Source: Gaiellasilicea sp963705515 (lineage in GTDB: Bacteria; Actinomycetota; Thermoleophilia; Gaiellales; Gaiellaceae). From it: a stretch of DNA of 64,000 nt. How positions within the stretch are numbered: position 1 is the first letter of the stretch; every line of letters begins with the position of its first letter. Positions 23,972 to 31,635 of this stretch are shown here, piece after piece. The position numbers and the translations under genes were made by a program. The notes below the pieces were generated by a model. It searched no databases. It was not told where the DNA came from and saw only the letters and a program-made list of their open reading frames with translations. The stretch covers positions 62,001 to 126,000 of the forward strand of contig CAVPJV010000009.1 of the NCBI GenBank assembly GCA_963705515.1, read 5' to 3'.

Positions 23972-24393
23972 CCCTCGGCGTCCTGCAGCGAGCGGTGGCG
24001 CTCGCCGCCGTCGCGCTTCTCGCCGCGGTCGCGGCACTTGCCCTGAGCCGGGAGACGAGTGGTGACGACACGGCTCCGGGCGAGGCGACGCCCGTGACCG
24101 TCGAGGAGACCGGGTGGTACACGGCACTCGCCGGCTCCCGTGGCGCGCCTCGCGACGCCGAGAGAACGACATGCCGGCGCGTGCTCACGAACCGGTCGCT
24201 CGGCGTCACGCACCCCGTGCTCCCGTGCGGCGTGAAGATCTACATCGCCTACGGCGGCACCGAGCTGCTGACCGAGGTGATCGACTCACGTCTGAAGCGG
24301 CAGGGCCGCCAGTTCGAGCTGACCGAGGCGCTCGCGCAGCGTCTCGGCATCGACGGCACGCAGCAGATCCGCTGGCGGTTCGCGAGGCCTTAG
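23968..24393 (+). CDS. RlpA-like double-psi beta-barrel protein, membrane anchored
   Basis: 141 residues from GTG 23968 (GTGA overlap with the EP-rich gene). Residues 6-28 are a transmembrane anchor. From about 47 the sequence matches the RlpA-type barrel: TGWYTALAG, then NRSLGVTHPVLPCGVKIYIAYGG, VIDSRLKRQGRQFELTEALAQRLGIDGTQQIRWRF. RlpA-type barrels bind or cleave peptidoglycan glycan strands. The catalytic Asp is plausible in VIDSR, but activity is not certain. Confidence 0.75.
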   Translation: MTLGVLQRAVALAAVALLAAVAALALSRETSGDDTAPGEATPVTVEETGWYTALAGSRGAPRDAERTTCRRVLTNRSLGVTHPVLPCGVKIYIAYGGTELLTEVIDSRLKRQGRQFELTEALAQRLGIDGTQQIRWRFARP

Positions 24394-24402
24394 CCGTCGC
24401 AT

Positions 24403-24432
24403 GCCCGAAATCCGCAGAAGCGGATTTCGGGC
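24403..24432. repeat. 30-nt perfect hairpin with ATCCGC/GCGGAT core, after the RlpA-like gene
   Basis: 13-bp perfect stem with an AGAA loop, outer stem GCCCGAA/TTCGGGC, inner stem ATCCGC/GCGGAT. It is 9 nt after the stop codon and may terminate the 22118-24393 transcript, although no T run follows. Confidence 0.65.
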
Positions 24433-24484
24433 GCGCAAACCCCTGAAGCGGCCGCTTCGCGGCCGGTCGTCCACCCAATGGCAC

Positions 24485-24490
24485 TAGAAT
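24485..24490 (+). promoter_or_regulatory. -10 hexamer TAGAAT for the 6S-like RNA
   Basis: TAGAAT ends 4 nt before the 5' base of the long terminal stem at 24495; a start around 24495-24497 fits both the promoter and the RNA fold. Confidence 0.5.
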
Positions 24491-24494
24491 GGTC

Positions 24495-24657
24495 CTGCTC
24501 GACCCTGTACGTGGCCTTGCGCGTAAACGTGAACCAACGCTCACGTGAAGGGAGCCTGGGTCCGGTCTAGACCTCACCCGTCGATGTCCGGCAGGGCACC
24601 CACCTGCTAAGGCAGGTTCGCATCGGCGCAAGGAAGCATCGGCAGGGTGGAGCAGCT
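24495..24657 (+). ncRNA. ssrS: Probable 6S RNA
   Basis: A ~160-nt RNA folds into one long irregular rod. The ends pair as CTGCTC-g-ACCCTG with CAGGGT-g-GAGCAG, and after an asymmetric loop CCTTGCGC pairs with GCGCAAGG. A large central region follows with an ACGTGA/TCACGT hairpin on the 5' side and CCTGC/GCAGG on the 3' side inside GGGCACCCACCTGC...GCAGGTTC, a sequence typical of non-proteobacterial 6S RNAs. 6S lies close to aspS in Bacillus too. It would bind RNA polymerase holoenzyme. No other RNA class fits as well, but no covariance search was run. Confidence 0.75.
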
Positions 24658-24668
24658 TTACGGCGCAA

Positions 24669-24698
24669 GATCGGGATCCGCGAAAGCGGATCCCGATC
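24669..24698. repeat. 30-nt perfect hairpin with ATCCGC/GCGGAT core, after the 6S-like RNA
   Basis: 13-bp perfect stem with a GAAA loop, outer stem GATCGGG/CCCGATC, inner stem ATCCGC/GCGGAT. It lies 11 nt past the 6S-like RNA and is a candidate terminator without a T run; a smaller GACCC/GGGTC hairpin follows at about 24706-24720. Confidence 0.65.
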
Positions 24699-24753
24699 GC
24701 GCTAAGACCCCTAAAGGGTCGGCCCGCCTCCCAAGAGCAGAGGGAAGAGCCGC

Positions 24754-24759
24754 TAGCCT
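24754..24759 (+). promoter_or_regulatory. -10 hexamer TAGCCT for mnmA
   Basis: TAGCCT, 6 nt before ATG 24766, no Shine-Dalgarno; predicted leaderless start. Confidence 0.5.
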
Positions 24760-24765
24760 GGCCTC

Positions 24766-26025
24766 ATGATCGAGGTTCTCGGAGACTCTGCTCGCGGCGC
24801 CGAGCTGGCGTTCGTGCGCCTCCTCGTCGACGGCGACCGGATCGTCGAGGCCGACGCGCCCGGCATGGCCGGGCCGCTGGCGGGGCTGACGCTGCTCGAG
24901 GCGGCCGCCGTGCCCGGAGAGACGCTCGCGGCCGACGCGCTCGCGAATGCGCTCGCGCAGGTCTTCCGCGCCGACCGGGATCCCGATCGGATCGCCGTCG
25001 CGATGAGCGGCGGCGTCGACAGCGCGGTCGCGCTGCTCCGGGCAGGACCGAACGCGATCGGCGTCACGCTCCGTCTCTGGCTCGACCCTGCGGGCCCCGA
25101 CTCGGAGCGCGCCTGCTGCTCGCCGGAGGCCGTGATCGCCGCGCGCGAGACCTGCCATGCCCTCGGCTTGCCGCACGTCACGCTCGACCTGCGCGACGAG
25201 TTCCGCCGCGCGGTCGTCGACCCCTTCGTCGCCTCCTACGCCCGCGGCGAGACGCCGAATCCGTGCGGCCGCTGCAACGGCGAGTTTCGCTTCTCCGAGC
25301 TGCTCGACTTCGCCGAGCGCGCCGGCGCGTCCCGTCTCTGGACCGGCCACTACGCGCGGATCGTCGAGCGCGATGGGCGCCGGCTCCTCGCCCGCGCGGC
25401 CGATCCGGACAAGGACCAGTCGTACATGCTCGCCCCGCTCGACCCGGCACTGCTCGGCCAGATCGAGTTTCCGCTCGGCGAGCAGACGAAGACGGAGACG
25501 CGCAGCGAGGCGGGCGCTGCCGGGCTGGAAGTCGCGGAGCGCCGCGAGAGCCAGGAGGCGTGTTTCCTCGCCGGCGACGACTACCGCGCGTTCCTCGAGC
25601 GGCGGGGGCTCGAGGCCGCGGACGGCGCGATCGTGGACGAGGACGGCGTCGAGCTCGGCCGCCACGAGGGCGTCTGGCGCTACACACCGGGCCAGCGCCG
25701 CGGAATCGGCGTCGCCGCGTCCGAGCCGCTCTACGCACTGCGGTCGGACGCAGCCACGAATACGCTCGTCGTCGGCCCGCGCGGCTCGCTCGCCTGTTCG
25801 ACCGTCGAGGTGCAAGGCGTCATCTACGCGCCGTCCGAGGACGTCGAGGCCAAGCTGCGCTACCGCTCCCCGGCGCTGCCCGCGCGCGTGACACTGACGG
25901 CGACGGGGTTCACGCTCGAGCTCGCCCAGCCCGCGTACGGCGTCGCTCCGGGTCAGATCGCCGCGCTCTACGCCGACGGCGCCGTCGTCGGGTGCGGCGT
26001 GGTGTCGTCTGCCGGTCGCAATTAG
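24766..26025 (+). CDS. mnmA: tRNA-specific 2-thiouridylase with extra N-terminal domain
   Basis: 419 residues. The PP-loop ATP-binding motif SGGVDS is at 81-86. TPNPCGRCNGEFRFSELL carries the catalytic Cys of the first site and RRESQEACFLAGDDY the second. KDQSYML and RYTPGQRRGIGV are further hallmarks. It thiolates U34 of tRNA-Lys, tRNA-Glu and tRNA-Gln. Residues 1-75 precede the standard domain and look like a shortened NifU/IscU-type scaffold (GDSARGAELAF..., with VDGDRIVEAD) without its cysteines; that comparison is tentative. Confidence 0.93.
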   Translation: MIEVLGDSARGAELAFVRLLVDGDRIVEADAPGMAGPLAGLTLLEAAAVPGETLAADALANALAQVFRADRDPDRIAVAMSGGVDSAVALLRAGPNAIGVTLRLWLDPAGPDSERACCSPEAVIAARETCHALGLPHVTLDLRDEFRRAVVDPFVASYARGETPNPCGRCNGEFRFSELLDFAERAGASRLWTGHYARIVERDGRRLLARAADPDKDQSYMLAPLDPALLGQIEFPLGEQTKTETRSEAGAAGLEVAERRESQEACFLAGDDYRAFLERRGLEAADGAIVDEDGVELGRHEGVWRYTPGQRRGIGVAASEPLYALRSDAATNTLVVGPRGSLACSTVEVQGVIYAPSEDVEAKLRYRSPALPARVTLTATGFTLELAQPAYGVAPGQIAALYADGAVVGCGVVSSAGRN

Positions 26026-26028
26026 GAT
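26023..26028 (+). promoter_or_regulatory. -10 hexamer TAGGAT inside the mnmA stop region
   Basis: TAGGAT includes the mnmA stop codon TAG and lies 7 nt before GTG 26036. It argues for GTG 26036 rather than ATG 26027 as the start of the next gene and for a second transcript there. Confidence 0.4.
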
Positions 26029-26035
26029 GCAGCCC

Positions 26036-26503
26036 GTGCAGCTTCTAGCCGCCAGCGCGGGCGAGATCGCAGACTACGCCCTCGCCGTCTTCCTGCTCGC
26101 CGTCGGTTTCGGCCTCGCGTACGCACTTGTGCGCCTGGGCGGAACCTTCGCCCGGCTCTCTTCGTTCATCAGAGGGACGGAACGCGAATTGCTGCCCGTC
26201 ATCCACAAAGTCGGCGAGAGCGTCGACCGGGTGAACGTGCAGCTGGACAAGGTGGATCAGGTGACGGACAGCGCAGTGGACATGGCGGAAAGCGCGGACA
26301 CGGCAGTGCGTGCCGTGAGCATGGCGATCACACGTCCTGTGCAGAAGATCTCCGGCCTCGCCGCGGGATTGACGCATGGGTTCGCCACGCTGAAGACCCG
26401 CCGTGATGTCGGCGAGGCCGTCCGGAGCGCGAAGGAAGCAGCCGCACGGCGAGAGCGAGACCTCGAAGAGGAGCTTCGCGCCGCCGACAGTGGCACGGCT
26501 TGA
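26036..26503 (+). CDS. DUF948-like membrane-anchored coiled-coil protein
   Basis: 155 residues from GTG 26036 (or 158 from ATG 26027). One N-terminal transmembrane helix (YALAVFLLAVGFGLAYALVRLG), then a long amphipathic helix region ELLPVIHKVGESVDRVNVQLDKVDQVTDSAVDMAESADTAV, the repeat-like pattern of DUF948 proteins, and a charged helical tail. Stress or envelope roles are suspected in relatives. It is coupled (TGATG) to the anti-sigma-like gene, in a likely mnmA-DUF948-rsbW-sigB-like operon. Confidence 0.75.
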   Translation: MQLLAASAGEIADYALAVFLLAVGFGLAYALVRLGGTFARLSSFIRGTERELLPVIHKVGESVDRVNVQLDKVDQVTDSAVDMAESADTAVRAVSMAITRPVQKISGLAAGLTHGFATLKTRRDVGEAVRSAKEAAARRERDLEEELRAADSGTA

Positions 26504-26904
26504 TGGAGGCGCCGGTGCTGGACACCGTCGAGATCACGATCCCACGCGAGCGCGACTTCTCGATCATCGCGGAGCTCGTGGTCGGCGGCATCGCGGCCCG
26601 CCGCGACGTCACGCTCGAGGTGCTGGACGACCTCCAGCTGGCGCTCGCCTCACTGCTCGAGCACGACGAAGCAGACGAGGGCGAGGTCACCGTGCTGCTG
26701 CGGGTCGGCGACGACACGATCGACGTCTCGGTTGGGCCCGTCGGCGAGCGCACGGCCGCCGTGCTCGACGACGACGCAGGCGAGACGCTCGGCCTCCGCA
26801 GGCTGCTCGACACGACCGTCGACGACGCGACCGTGAGCCGGCGCGACGGCGGCGCCTGGGTCGACCTGCGCAAGCGCTTCGTCCCGGGGGAGCCGCAGTC
26901 ATGA
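26503..26904 (+). CDS. RsbW-like anti-sigma factor / small ATP-binding protein
   Basis: 133 residues, the size of RsbW-type GHKL proteins. The fold order fits: strand TVEITIPRERDFSIIAELVVGG, the helix with VTLEVLDDLQLALASLLEH (a degenerate N-box where Asn-Glu is expected), strand pairs EVTVLLRVGDDTIDVSVGP, and LGLRRLLDTTVDDATV in place of the G-box region. ATP binding is doubtful because the usual Gly-rich lid is not evident. The next gene is a SigB/F-type sigma factor overlapping by 4 nt, so it is most simply its anti-sigma partner. Confidence 0.7.
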   Translation: MEAPVLDTVEITIPRERDFSIIAELVVGGIAARRDVTLEVLDDLQLALASLLEHDEADEGEVTVLLRVGDDTIDVSVGPVGERTAAVLDDDAGETLGLRRLLDTTVDDATVSRRDGGAWVDLRKRFVPGEPQS

Positions 26905-27680
26905 CGCGCGCATCCGACAAGGCGCTGCTGCGCCGCTACCACGAGCAGGGAGACCTCGCCGCGCGCGAGCAGCTGATCGAGCAGTACCTCTCGCTCGTCC
27001 GCTCACTTGCCCGCCGCTACGCCTACCGGGGCGAGCAGCTCGACGACCTCGTCCAGATCGGCTGCATCGGCCTGATCAAGGCGATCGACCGCTTCGACAT
27101 CGACCGCGGCGTCGAGCTCACGACCTATGCGACGCCGAACATCATCGGCGAGATCAAGCGCCACTTCCGCGACAAGGGCTGGGCCGTGCGGGTTCCGCGC
27201 GGCCTCCAGGAGCTGAACGTCCAGCTCTCGAAGATCGTCGAGGACCAGACCGTCCAGCTCGGGCGCTCGCCGACGATCCCCGAGCTCGCCAAGGCGGCAG
27301 GCGTCGAGGAGGAGCTCGTGCTCGAGGCGCTCGAGTCGGGCCGCGCCTACACGTCGCTCTCGCTCTCGGTGGGCGGCTCCGACGAGGACGGTGAGGTCGA
27401 CCCGCTCGAGTCGCTCGGCACCGAGGAGCACCAGTACTCGGTCTCGGAGGATCGCGCCGTGCTCGCGCCCGGCTTCCGCGTGCTCGACGAGCGTGAGCGC
27501 CGGATTCTCCACCTGCGCTTCTTCGACGGGCTGACGCAGAGCCAGATCGCACAGCGCGTCGGGATCTCGCAGATGCACGTCTCGCGCCTGATCCGCCGTG
27601 CGCTGGAGAAGATCCGCGACGAGATCGCGACCGACGAGCAGCTCGAGGCGATCCCGGCTCAGAAGCGCGCCGCCGGCTGA
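26901..27680 (+). CDS. SigB/SigF-family RNA polymerase sigma factor
   Basis: 259 residues with regions 2, 3 and 4. Region 2: LVRSLARRYAYRGEQLDDLVQIGCIGLIKAIDRFDIDRGVELTTYATPNIIGEIKRHFRD. Region 3: VRVPRGLQELNVQLSKIVEDQTVQLGRSPTIPELAKAAGV. Region 4: RILHLRFFDGLTQSQIAQRVGISQMHVSRLIRRALEKIR. The length and KGWAVRVPRGLQE motif place it in the group controlled by anti-sigma partner switching, consistent with the gene before it. ATG overlaps the previous stop. Confidence 0.92.
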   Translation: MTRASDKALLRRYHEQGDLAAREQLIEQYLSLVRSLARRYAYRGEQLDDLVQIGCIGLIKAIDRFDIDRGVELTTYATPNIIGEIKRHFRDKGWAVRVPRGLQELNVQLSKIVEDQTVQLGRSPTIPELAKAAGVEEELVLEALESGRAYTSLSLSVGGSDEDGEVDPLESLGTEEHQYSVSEDRAVLAPGFRVLDERERRILHLRFFDGLTQSQIAQRVGISQMHVSRLIRRALEKIRDEIATDEQLEAIPAQKRAAG

Positions 27681-27715
27681 TCCGGCGCCCGAACGGACGC
27701 GCGCGGCTCCCCACC

Positions 27716-27721
27716 TACAAT
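27716..27721 (+). promoter_or_regulatory. -10 hexamer TACAAT for alaS
   Basis: TACAAT, 6 nt before GTG 27728; the closest to consensus of the plus-strand -10 boxes. Confidence 0.55.
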
Positions 27722-27727
27722 CCCAGC

Positions 27728-30250
27728 GTGCGTACGAGCGCCGAGCTGCGCGAGGGCTTCCTCGCCTTCATGGAGGAGAAGGGCCACAAACGGCTGCCGT
27801 CGTGGCCGCTCGTGCCGCGCGCCGACGACCACTCGACGTTGCTGACGACCGCCGGGATGCAGCCGCAGATGCCGTACTTCCTCGGCCGCGAGCAGCCGCC
27901 GGCGCCGCTGACGGCGACCTCGCAGAAGTGCTTCCGGACGCCCGACATCGACGAGGTCGGGAACGACGGCCATCACCTCACCTTCTTCGAGATGCTGGGC
28001 AACTTCTCGTTCGGTCAGTACTTCAAGGACGGGGCGATCGAGCTTGCGAAGGAGTTCATCATCGAGCGCCTCGGGCTCGACTGGGACCGGATCTGGGTGA
28101 CCGTCCACGCGGGCGACCCCGTCTTCGGGCTCGGGCCCGACGAGGTCGCGATCAGGGAGTGGGAGGCCGTCGGGATGCCGCCGGAGCGCATCGTCGCCCT
28201 GCCGAGCTCGGAGAATTTCTGGTCGGTCGGCGGGCCCGGGCCGTGCGGGCCCGACTCGGAGATCTACTGGGACTGGGGCCCGGAGCACGGCTGCGGCGAC
28301 CCGGCGTGCGCACCCGCCTGCACGCGCTGCGACCGCTTCCTCGAGTTCTGGAACCTCGTCTTCATGGAGTACGAGCAGCATCCGGACGGGACGCTGACGC
28401 CGCTGCCGAAGCAGAACATCGACACGGGGATGGGTCTCGAGCGCCTGGCGGCGATCGTCCAGGACGTCCCGAACCGCTCTGTGTACGAGACCGACGGCTA
28501 CCAGGCGATCATGGACTGGGTCGCCGCCGAGAGCGGCGTCAAGTTCGGCGACTCGCCCGCAGCGACGAAGGCACACCGCGTCCTCGCCGACCACGGCCGC
28601 GGGATGACGTTCCTCGTCGCCGACGGCGTCACGCCGTCGAACGAGGGCCGCGGCTATGTGCTGCGCCGGATCATCCGGCGGGCCGTCCAGCAGGCGCGCA
28701 CGATCGGGCTCGACGACCTCTGGCGGATCAGCGACGTCGTCGTCGACCAGATGGGCCCGTCGTTCCTGGAGCTGGCGGAGAGCCGCGAGCGGATCCGCGA
28801 AGTGCTCCGCGCCGAGGAGGACCGCTTCACCGAGACGCTCGCGCGCGGGATGAAGATGTTCGAGGACGTCGCCGCCAACGGCGCCATCTCGGGCAAGGAC
28901 GCGTTCGACCTCTTCGCGACCTACGGCTTCCCGTTCGAGCTGACGCGCGAGCTGGCGCTGGAGCGCGGGATCCCGGTCGACGAGGACGGCTTCCGCGAGC
29001 GGATGGTCGAGCACCGCGAGGTCTCGCGAGGCGGCGGCTCGCGCGCGGTCGCGGCGCTGCCCGGGCCGCCGAGCCAGTTCGTCGGCTACGAGCAGACGGA
29101 GGTGCTGACCGCGATCCTCGCCCTCGAGGATCTCGGCGACGGCACCTTCGAGGCCAAGCTCGAGCGTTCGCCCTTCTACCCGGCCGGTGGCGGCCAGGTC
29201 TCGGACCAGGGCTGGATCGAGCAGGAGGAGACGGGCGCGCGCGCCGAGCTGCGCGACGCCGTCCGGATCGGCGACGACCAGGCGCTCGTCTTCGAAGGTG
29301 ACGGCTTCGCGGTGGGGGACCGCGTCAAGGCCGTCGTCCCCTGGGCTGTGCGCTTCCCGACGATGGCGAACCACACCGCGACGCACCTGCTGCACGAGGC
29401 GCTCCGGCGTGTGCTCGGCGAGCACGTCCAGCAGGCAGGCTCCGCCGTCCGCCCGGACAAGCTCCGCTTCGACTTCACGCACGGCCAGGCCTTGACCGGC
29501 GATGAACGCACGCAGGTGGAGGAGCTCGTGAACGAGCAGGTCTTCGCCGCGCACCCAGTGCGGACGTTCGAGACGCCGATCGACGAGGCGCGGCGGCTGG
29601 GAGCGCAGATGCTCTTCGGCGAGAAGTACGGCGACATCGTGCGCGTCGTCGAGATCGACGGCTTCTCGCGCGAGCTCTGCGGCGGCACCCACGTCCGCTC
29701 GACCGCCGAGATCGGGCCGTTCGTGATCCTCTCCGAGGGCTCGGTCGGCTCGGGCGCGCGGCGGATCGAGGCGGTCACCGCGGGCGAGGCGTTCGCACTC
29801 CTGCACGAGCGCGCGAAGGAGGGGGACGAGCTGCGGAACGAGCTCGCGAGGGTGCGCAAGGAGGCGAAGCAGGGCGACGGCGGCGGCAAGGTGGACGCCG
29901 ATTTCACCGTCACGCGCGAGACGGCGGCCGGCGACGTGACCGTGCTCGTCGTCGAGCTCACGGCGGGCGATCCGCTCGACGTCTCCGACAAGCTGAAAGC
30001 AACGCATGCGCCTGCGGCCGTGATCGTCGGCGTGCGCGACAACGGCGCCGCCCAGCTCCTGATCAACCTCGACAAGTCGCTCGAGGGCCGAGGCGTCAAC
30101 GCGGGCGACGTGATCCGCGAGGCGGCCGCCCTGATCGGCGGCAAGGGCGGCGGACGGCCGACGATGGCGCGTGCGGGCGGCAAGGACGCCGCCGGGCTCG
30201 ACAACGCGGTTGCGCTGGCCGAGCAGACGATTCTCGAGGCGCTCGCCTGA
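27728..30250 (+). CDS. alaS: Alanyl-tRNA synthetase
   Basis: 840 residues. Class II core motifs in LTATSQKCFRTPDIDEVGNDGHHLTFFEMLGNFSFGQYFK and DTGMGLERLAAI. The editing domain is intact: NHTATHLLHEAL (HxxxH zinc site) and ELCGGTHV with its Cys and His. The C-terminal part is short of the longest homologues but still includes the C-Ala-like region ending in GGKGGGRPTMARAGG. It charges tRNA-Ala. Leaderless GTG start; ruvX follows after 2 nt. Confidence 0.96.
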   Translation: MRTSAELREGFLAFMEEKGHKRLPSWPLVPRADDHSTLLTTAGMQPQMPYFLGREQPPAPLTATSQKCFRTPDIDEVGNDGHHLTFFEMLGNFSFGQYFKDGAIELAKEFIIERLGLDWDRIWVTVHAGDPVFGLGPDEVAIREWEAVGMPPERIVALPSSENFWSVGGPGPCGPDSEIYWDWGPEHGCGDPACAPACTRCDRFLEFWNLVFMEYEQHPDGTLTPLPKQNIDTGMGLERLAAIVQDVPNRSVYETDGYQAIMDWVAAESGVKFGDSPAATKAHRVLADHGRGMTFLVADGVTPSNEGRGYVLRRIIRRAVQQARTIGLDDLWRISDVVVDQMGPSFLELAESRERIREVLRAEEDRFTETLARGMKMFEDVAANGAISGKDAFDLFATYGFPFELTRELALERGIPVDEDGFRERMVEHREVSRGGGSRAVAALPGPPSQFVGYEQTEVLTAILALEDLGDGTFEAKLERSPFYPAGGGQVSDQGWIEQEETGARAELRDAVRIGDDQALVFEGDGFAVGDRVKAVVPWAVRFPTMANHTATHLLHEALRRVLGEHVQQAGSAVRPDKLRFDFTHGQALTGDERTQVEELVNEQVFAAHPVRTFETPIDEARRLGAQMLFGEKYGDIVRVVEIDGFSRELCGGTHVRSTAEIGPFVILSEGSVGSGARRIEAVTAGEAFALLHERAKEGDELRNELARVRKEAKQGDGGGKVDADFTVTRETAAGDVTVLVVELTAGDPLDVSDKLKATHAPAAVIVGVRDNGAAQLLINLDKSLEGRGVNAGDVIREAAALIGGKGGGRPTMARAGGKDAAGLDNAVALAEQTILEALA

Positions 30251-30252
30251 AG

Positions 30253-30642
30253 GTGATCGCGCTGGACTACGGCTCGGCGCGCACGGGCGTCGCCGTTTCC
30301 GACCCGACGGGAACGCTGGCGCGACCGCTCGGCGTCGTCCTGCGCGCCGCCTCGGAGGCAGGCCTGCGCGAACTCGCTGACCTCGTCGCCGCGGAGGGGG
30401 CGGAGCGGGTCGTCGTCGGCCTGCCGTTGACGCTGCGCGGAGCGACGGGCGCCCAGGCGCAGGAGACGGCGGCATTCGTCGCATCGCTCGAGGCGCTGCT
30501 CGACGTCCCCGTCGAGTCGTTCGACGAGCGCTTCACCACCGCTCTGGCCGCGTCCGGGCCCTCCTCGAAGGCCCCGGAGGACGCTCGTGCTGCGGCGCAC
30601 CTGCTCGAGAGCTGGCTGGCGTGGACGAGCCGAGAGGCGTAA
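30253..30642 (+). CDS. ruvX: RuvX/YqgF-family putative Holliday junction resolvase
   Basis: 129 residues. RNase H-like fold: the first acidic residue in IALDYGSARTGVAVSD, then VVVGLPLTLRGATGAQAQET and the later FDERFTT and SKAPEDARAAAHLLESWL. In E. coli YqgF matures the 16S rRNA 5' end; other homologues resolve Holliday junctions. The position after alaS and before mltG is conserved in several phyla. The stop overlaps the mltG start (TAATG). Confidence 0.9.
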   Translation: MIALDYGSARTGVAVSDPTGTLARPLGVVLRAASEAGLRELADLVAAEGAERVVVGLPLTLRGATGAQAQETAAFVASLEALLDVPVESFDERFTTALAASGPSSKAPEDARAAAHLLESWLAWTSREA

Positions 30643-31550
30643 TGCCCCCAAAGCCGGGCCGCCCGGCAGAGCAGCCGCCGAAGGGCCAGATCGCTCGTCG
30701 CCGTGCCTTCGCCGCGCTGCTGCTCGTCGCGTTCCTCGGGCTCGCGCTCTGGCTCGGCGTCAGCGCGTTCGGCGACAGCGACACCGAGGAGCCGCCTCCC
30801 GTCACGACGGTCGCAGCACCGAAGCCGACGATCCTCCGGATCGTCTTCCCGGAGGGCTTCACGCGCAAGGAGATGGTCACGCGCGTCGCCGAGGTGCGCC
30901 AGATCGCGAAGACGAGGCGCAAGGTGACGCCGAAGCTCTCCGGCAACACCTACGCGAAGGCCTCGAAGGCCGCGGCGGTGCCGCCCACCTTTCGGAAGGA
31001 CGCGAAGGCGATCGAGGGCTTCCTCTTCCCGGCGACCTACGAGTTCACGCCGAAGACGACGAGCGCGCAGCTGGTCGACGACCAGATCGAGCACTTCGAG
31101 TCGAACTGGGCGAAAGTCGACCTCGCCGCGGCGAAGAAGAAGAACCTGACGCCGTACGACGTCCTGATCATCGCCTCGATGGTCGAGAAGGAGACGATCG
31201 CGCCCGACGAGCGGCCGAAGGTCGCGGCCGTGATCTACAACCGGCTCAAGGCCCGGATGCCGCTCGGGATCGACGCCACGATCCGCTACGGGCTCGACGT
31301 CCCCGGGACCGAGGCGCTGCGCGTCTCGCAGCTCGAAAGCGACAACCCGTACAACACCCGCAACCGCACCGGGCTGCCGCCGACACCGATCGCGAACCCG
31401 GGGCTCGCCTCGATGCAGGCCGCCGCGCACCCGGCGAAGGTCGACTACCTCTACTTCGTGCGCAAGCCGGACCGGGTGCATCACTTCTTCACCTCGAGCG
31501 AATCGGAGTTCTACGCCAAGGCCTGCGAATACGGGTTCGGCTGCGGCTGA
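30642..31550 (+). CDS. mltG: Endolytic murein transglycosylase MltG
   Basis: 302 residues. One N-terminal transmembrane helix (RRAFAALLLVAFLGLALWLGVSAFG), a LysM-like subdomain from about 60, then the YceG catalytic domain: EGFLFPATYEF, IASMVEKETI with the catalytic Glu, RPKVAAVIYNRLKARMPLGIDATIRY, YNTRNRTGLPPTPIANPGLASMQAA and YLYFVRKPDRVHHFFT. It cleaves nascent glycan strands and acts as a terminator of peptidoglycan elongation. Directly followed by the 85-bp palindromic element. Confidence 0.93.
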   Translation: MPPKPGRPAEQPPKGQIARRRAFAALLLVAFLGLALWLGVSAFGDSDTEEPPPVTTVAAPKPTILRIVFPEGFTRKEMVTRVAEVRQIAKTRRKVTPKLSGNTYAKASKAAAVPPTFRKDAKAIEGFLFPATYEFTPKTTSAQLVDDQIEHFESNWAKVDLAAAKKKNLTPYDVLIIASMVEKETIAPDERPKVAAVIYNRLKARMPLGIDATIRYGLDVPGTEALRVSQLESDNPYNTRNRTGLPPTPIANPGLASMQAAAHPAKVDYLYFVRKPDRVHHFFTSSESEFYAKACEYGFGCG

Positions 31551-31635
31551 CGCAAGTGTCTATCAATCACAAGCTCACCGAATTCCGCGCAACCATGCGG
31601 CGCGAACGGGCGCTTGTGTCTATCAGACACAAGCG
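31551..31635 (-). repeat. 85-bp double-palindrome element, copy 1
   Basis: Architecture from right to left: a perfect 11-bp palindrome CGCTTGTGTCT/AGACACAAGCG with ATC spacer (31611-31635), 10 nt, the 16-nt core CCGCGCAACCATGCGG (31585-31600), 9 nt, then a degenerate palindrome (31551-31575). Copy 2 at 36900-36984 has the same spacings but opposite orientation. This copy fills the entire gap between the mltG stop and the aroE ATG. Confidence 0.85.

Noticed and set aside
27659..30484. 941-residue open frame on the minus strand across alaS
   Set aside because: It is antisense to a gene with all AlaRS motifs and has Arg/Leu/Val-rich composition typical of GC-rich shadow frames; same for the long antisense frames over the ABC genes and hisS/aspS.
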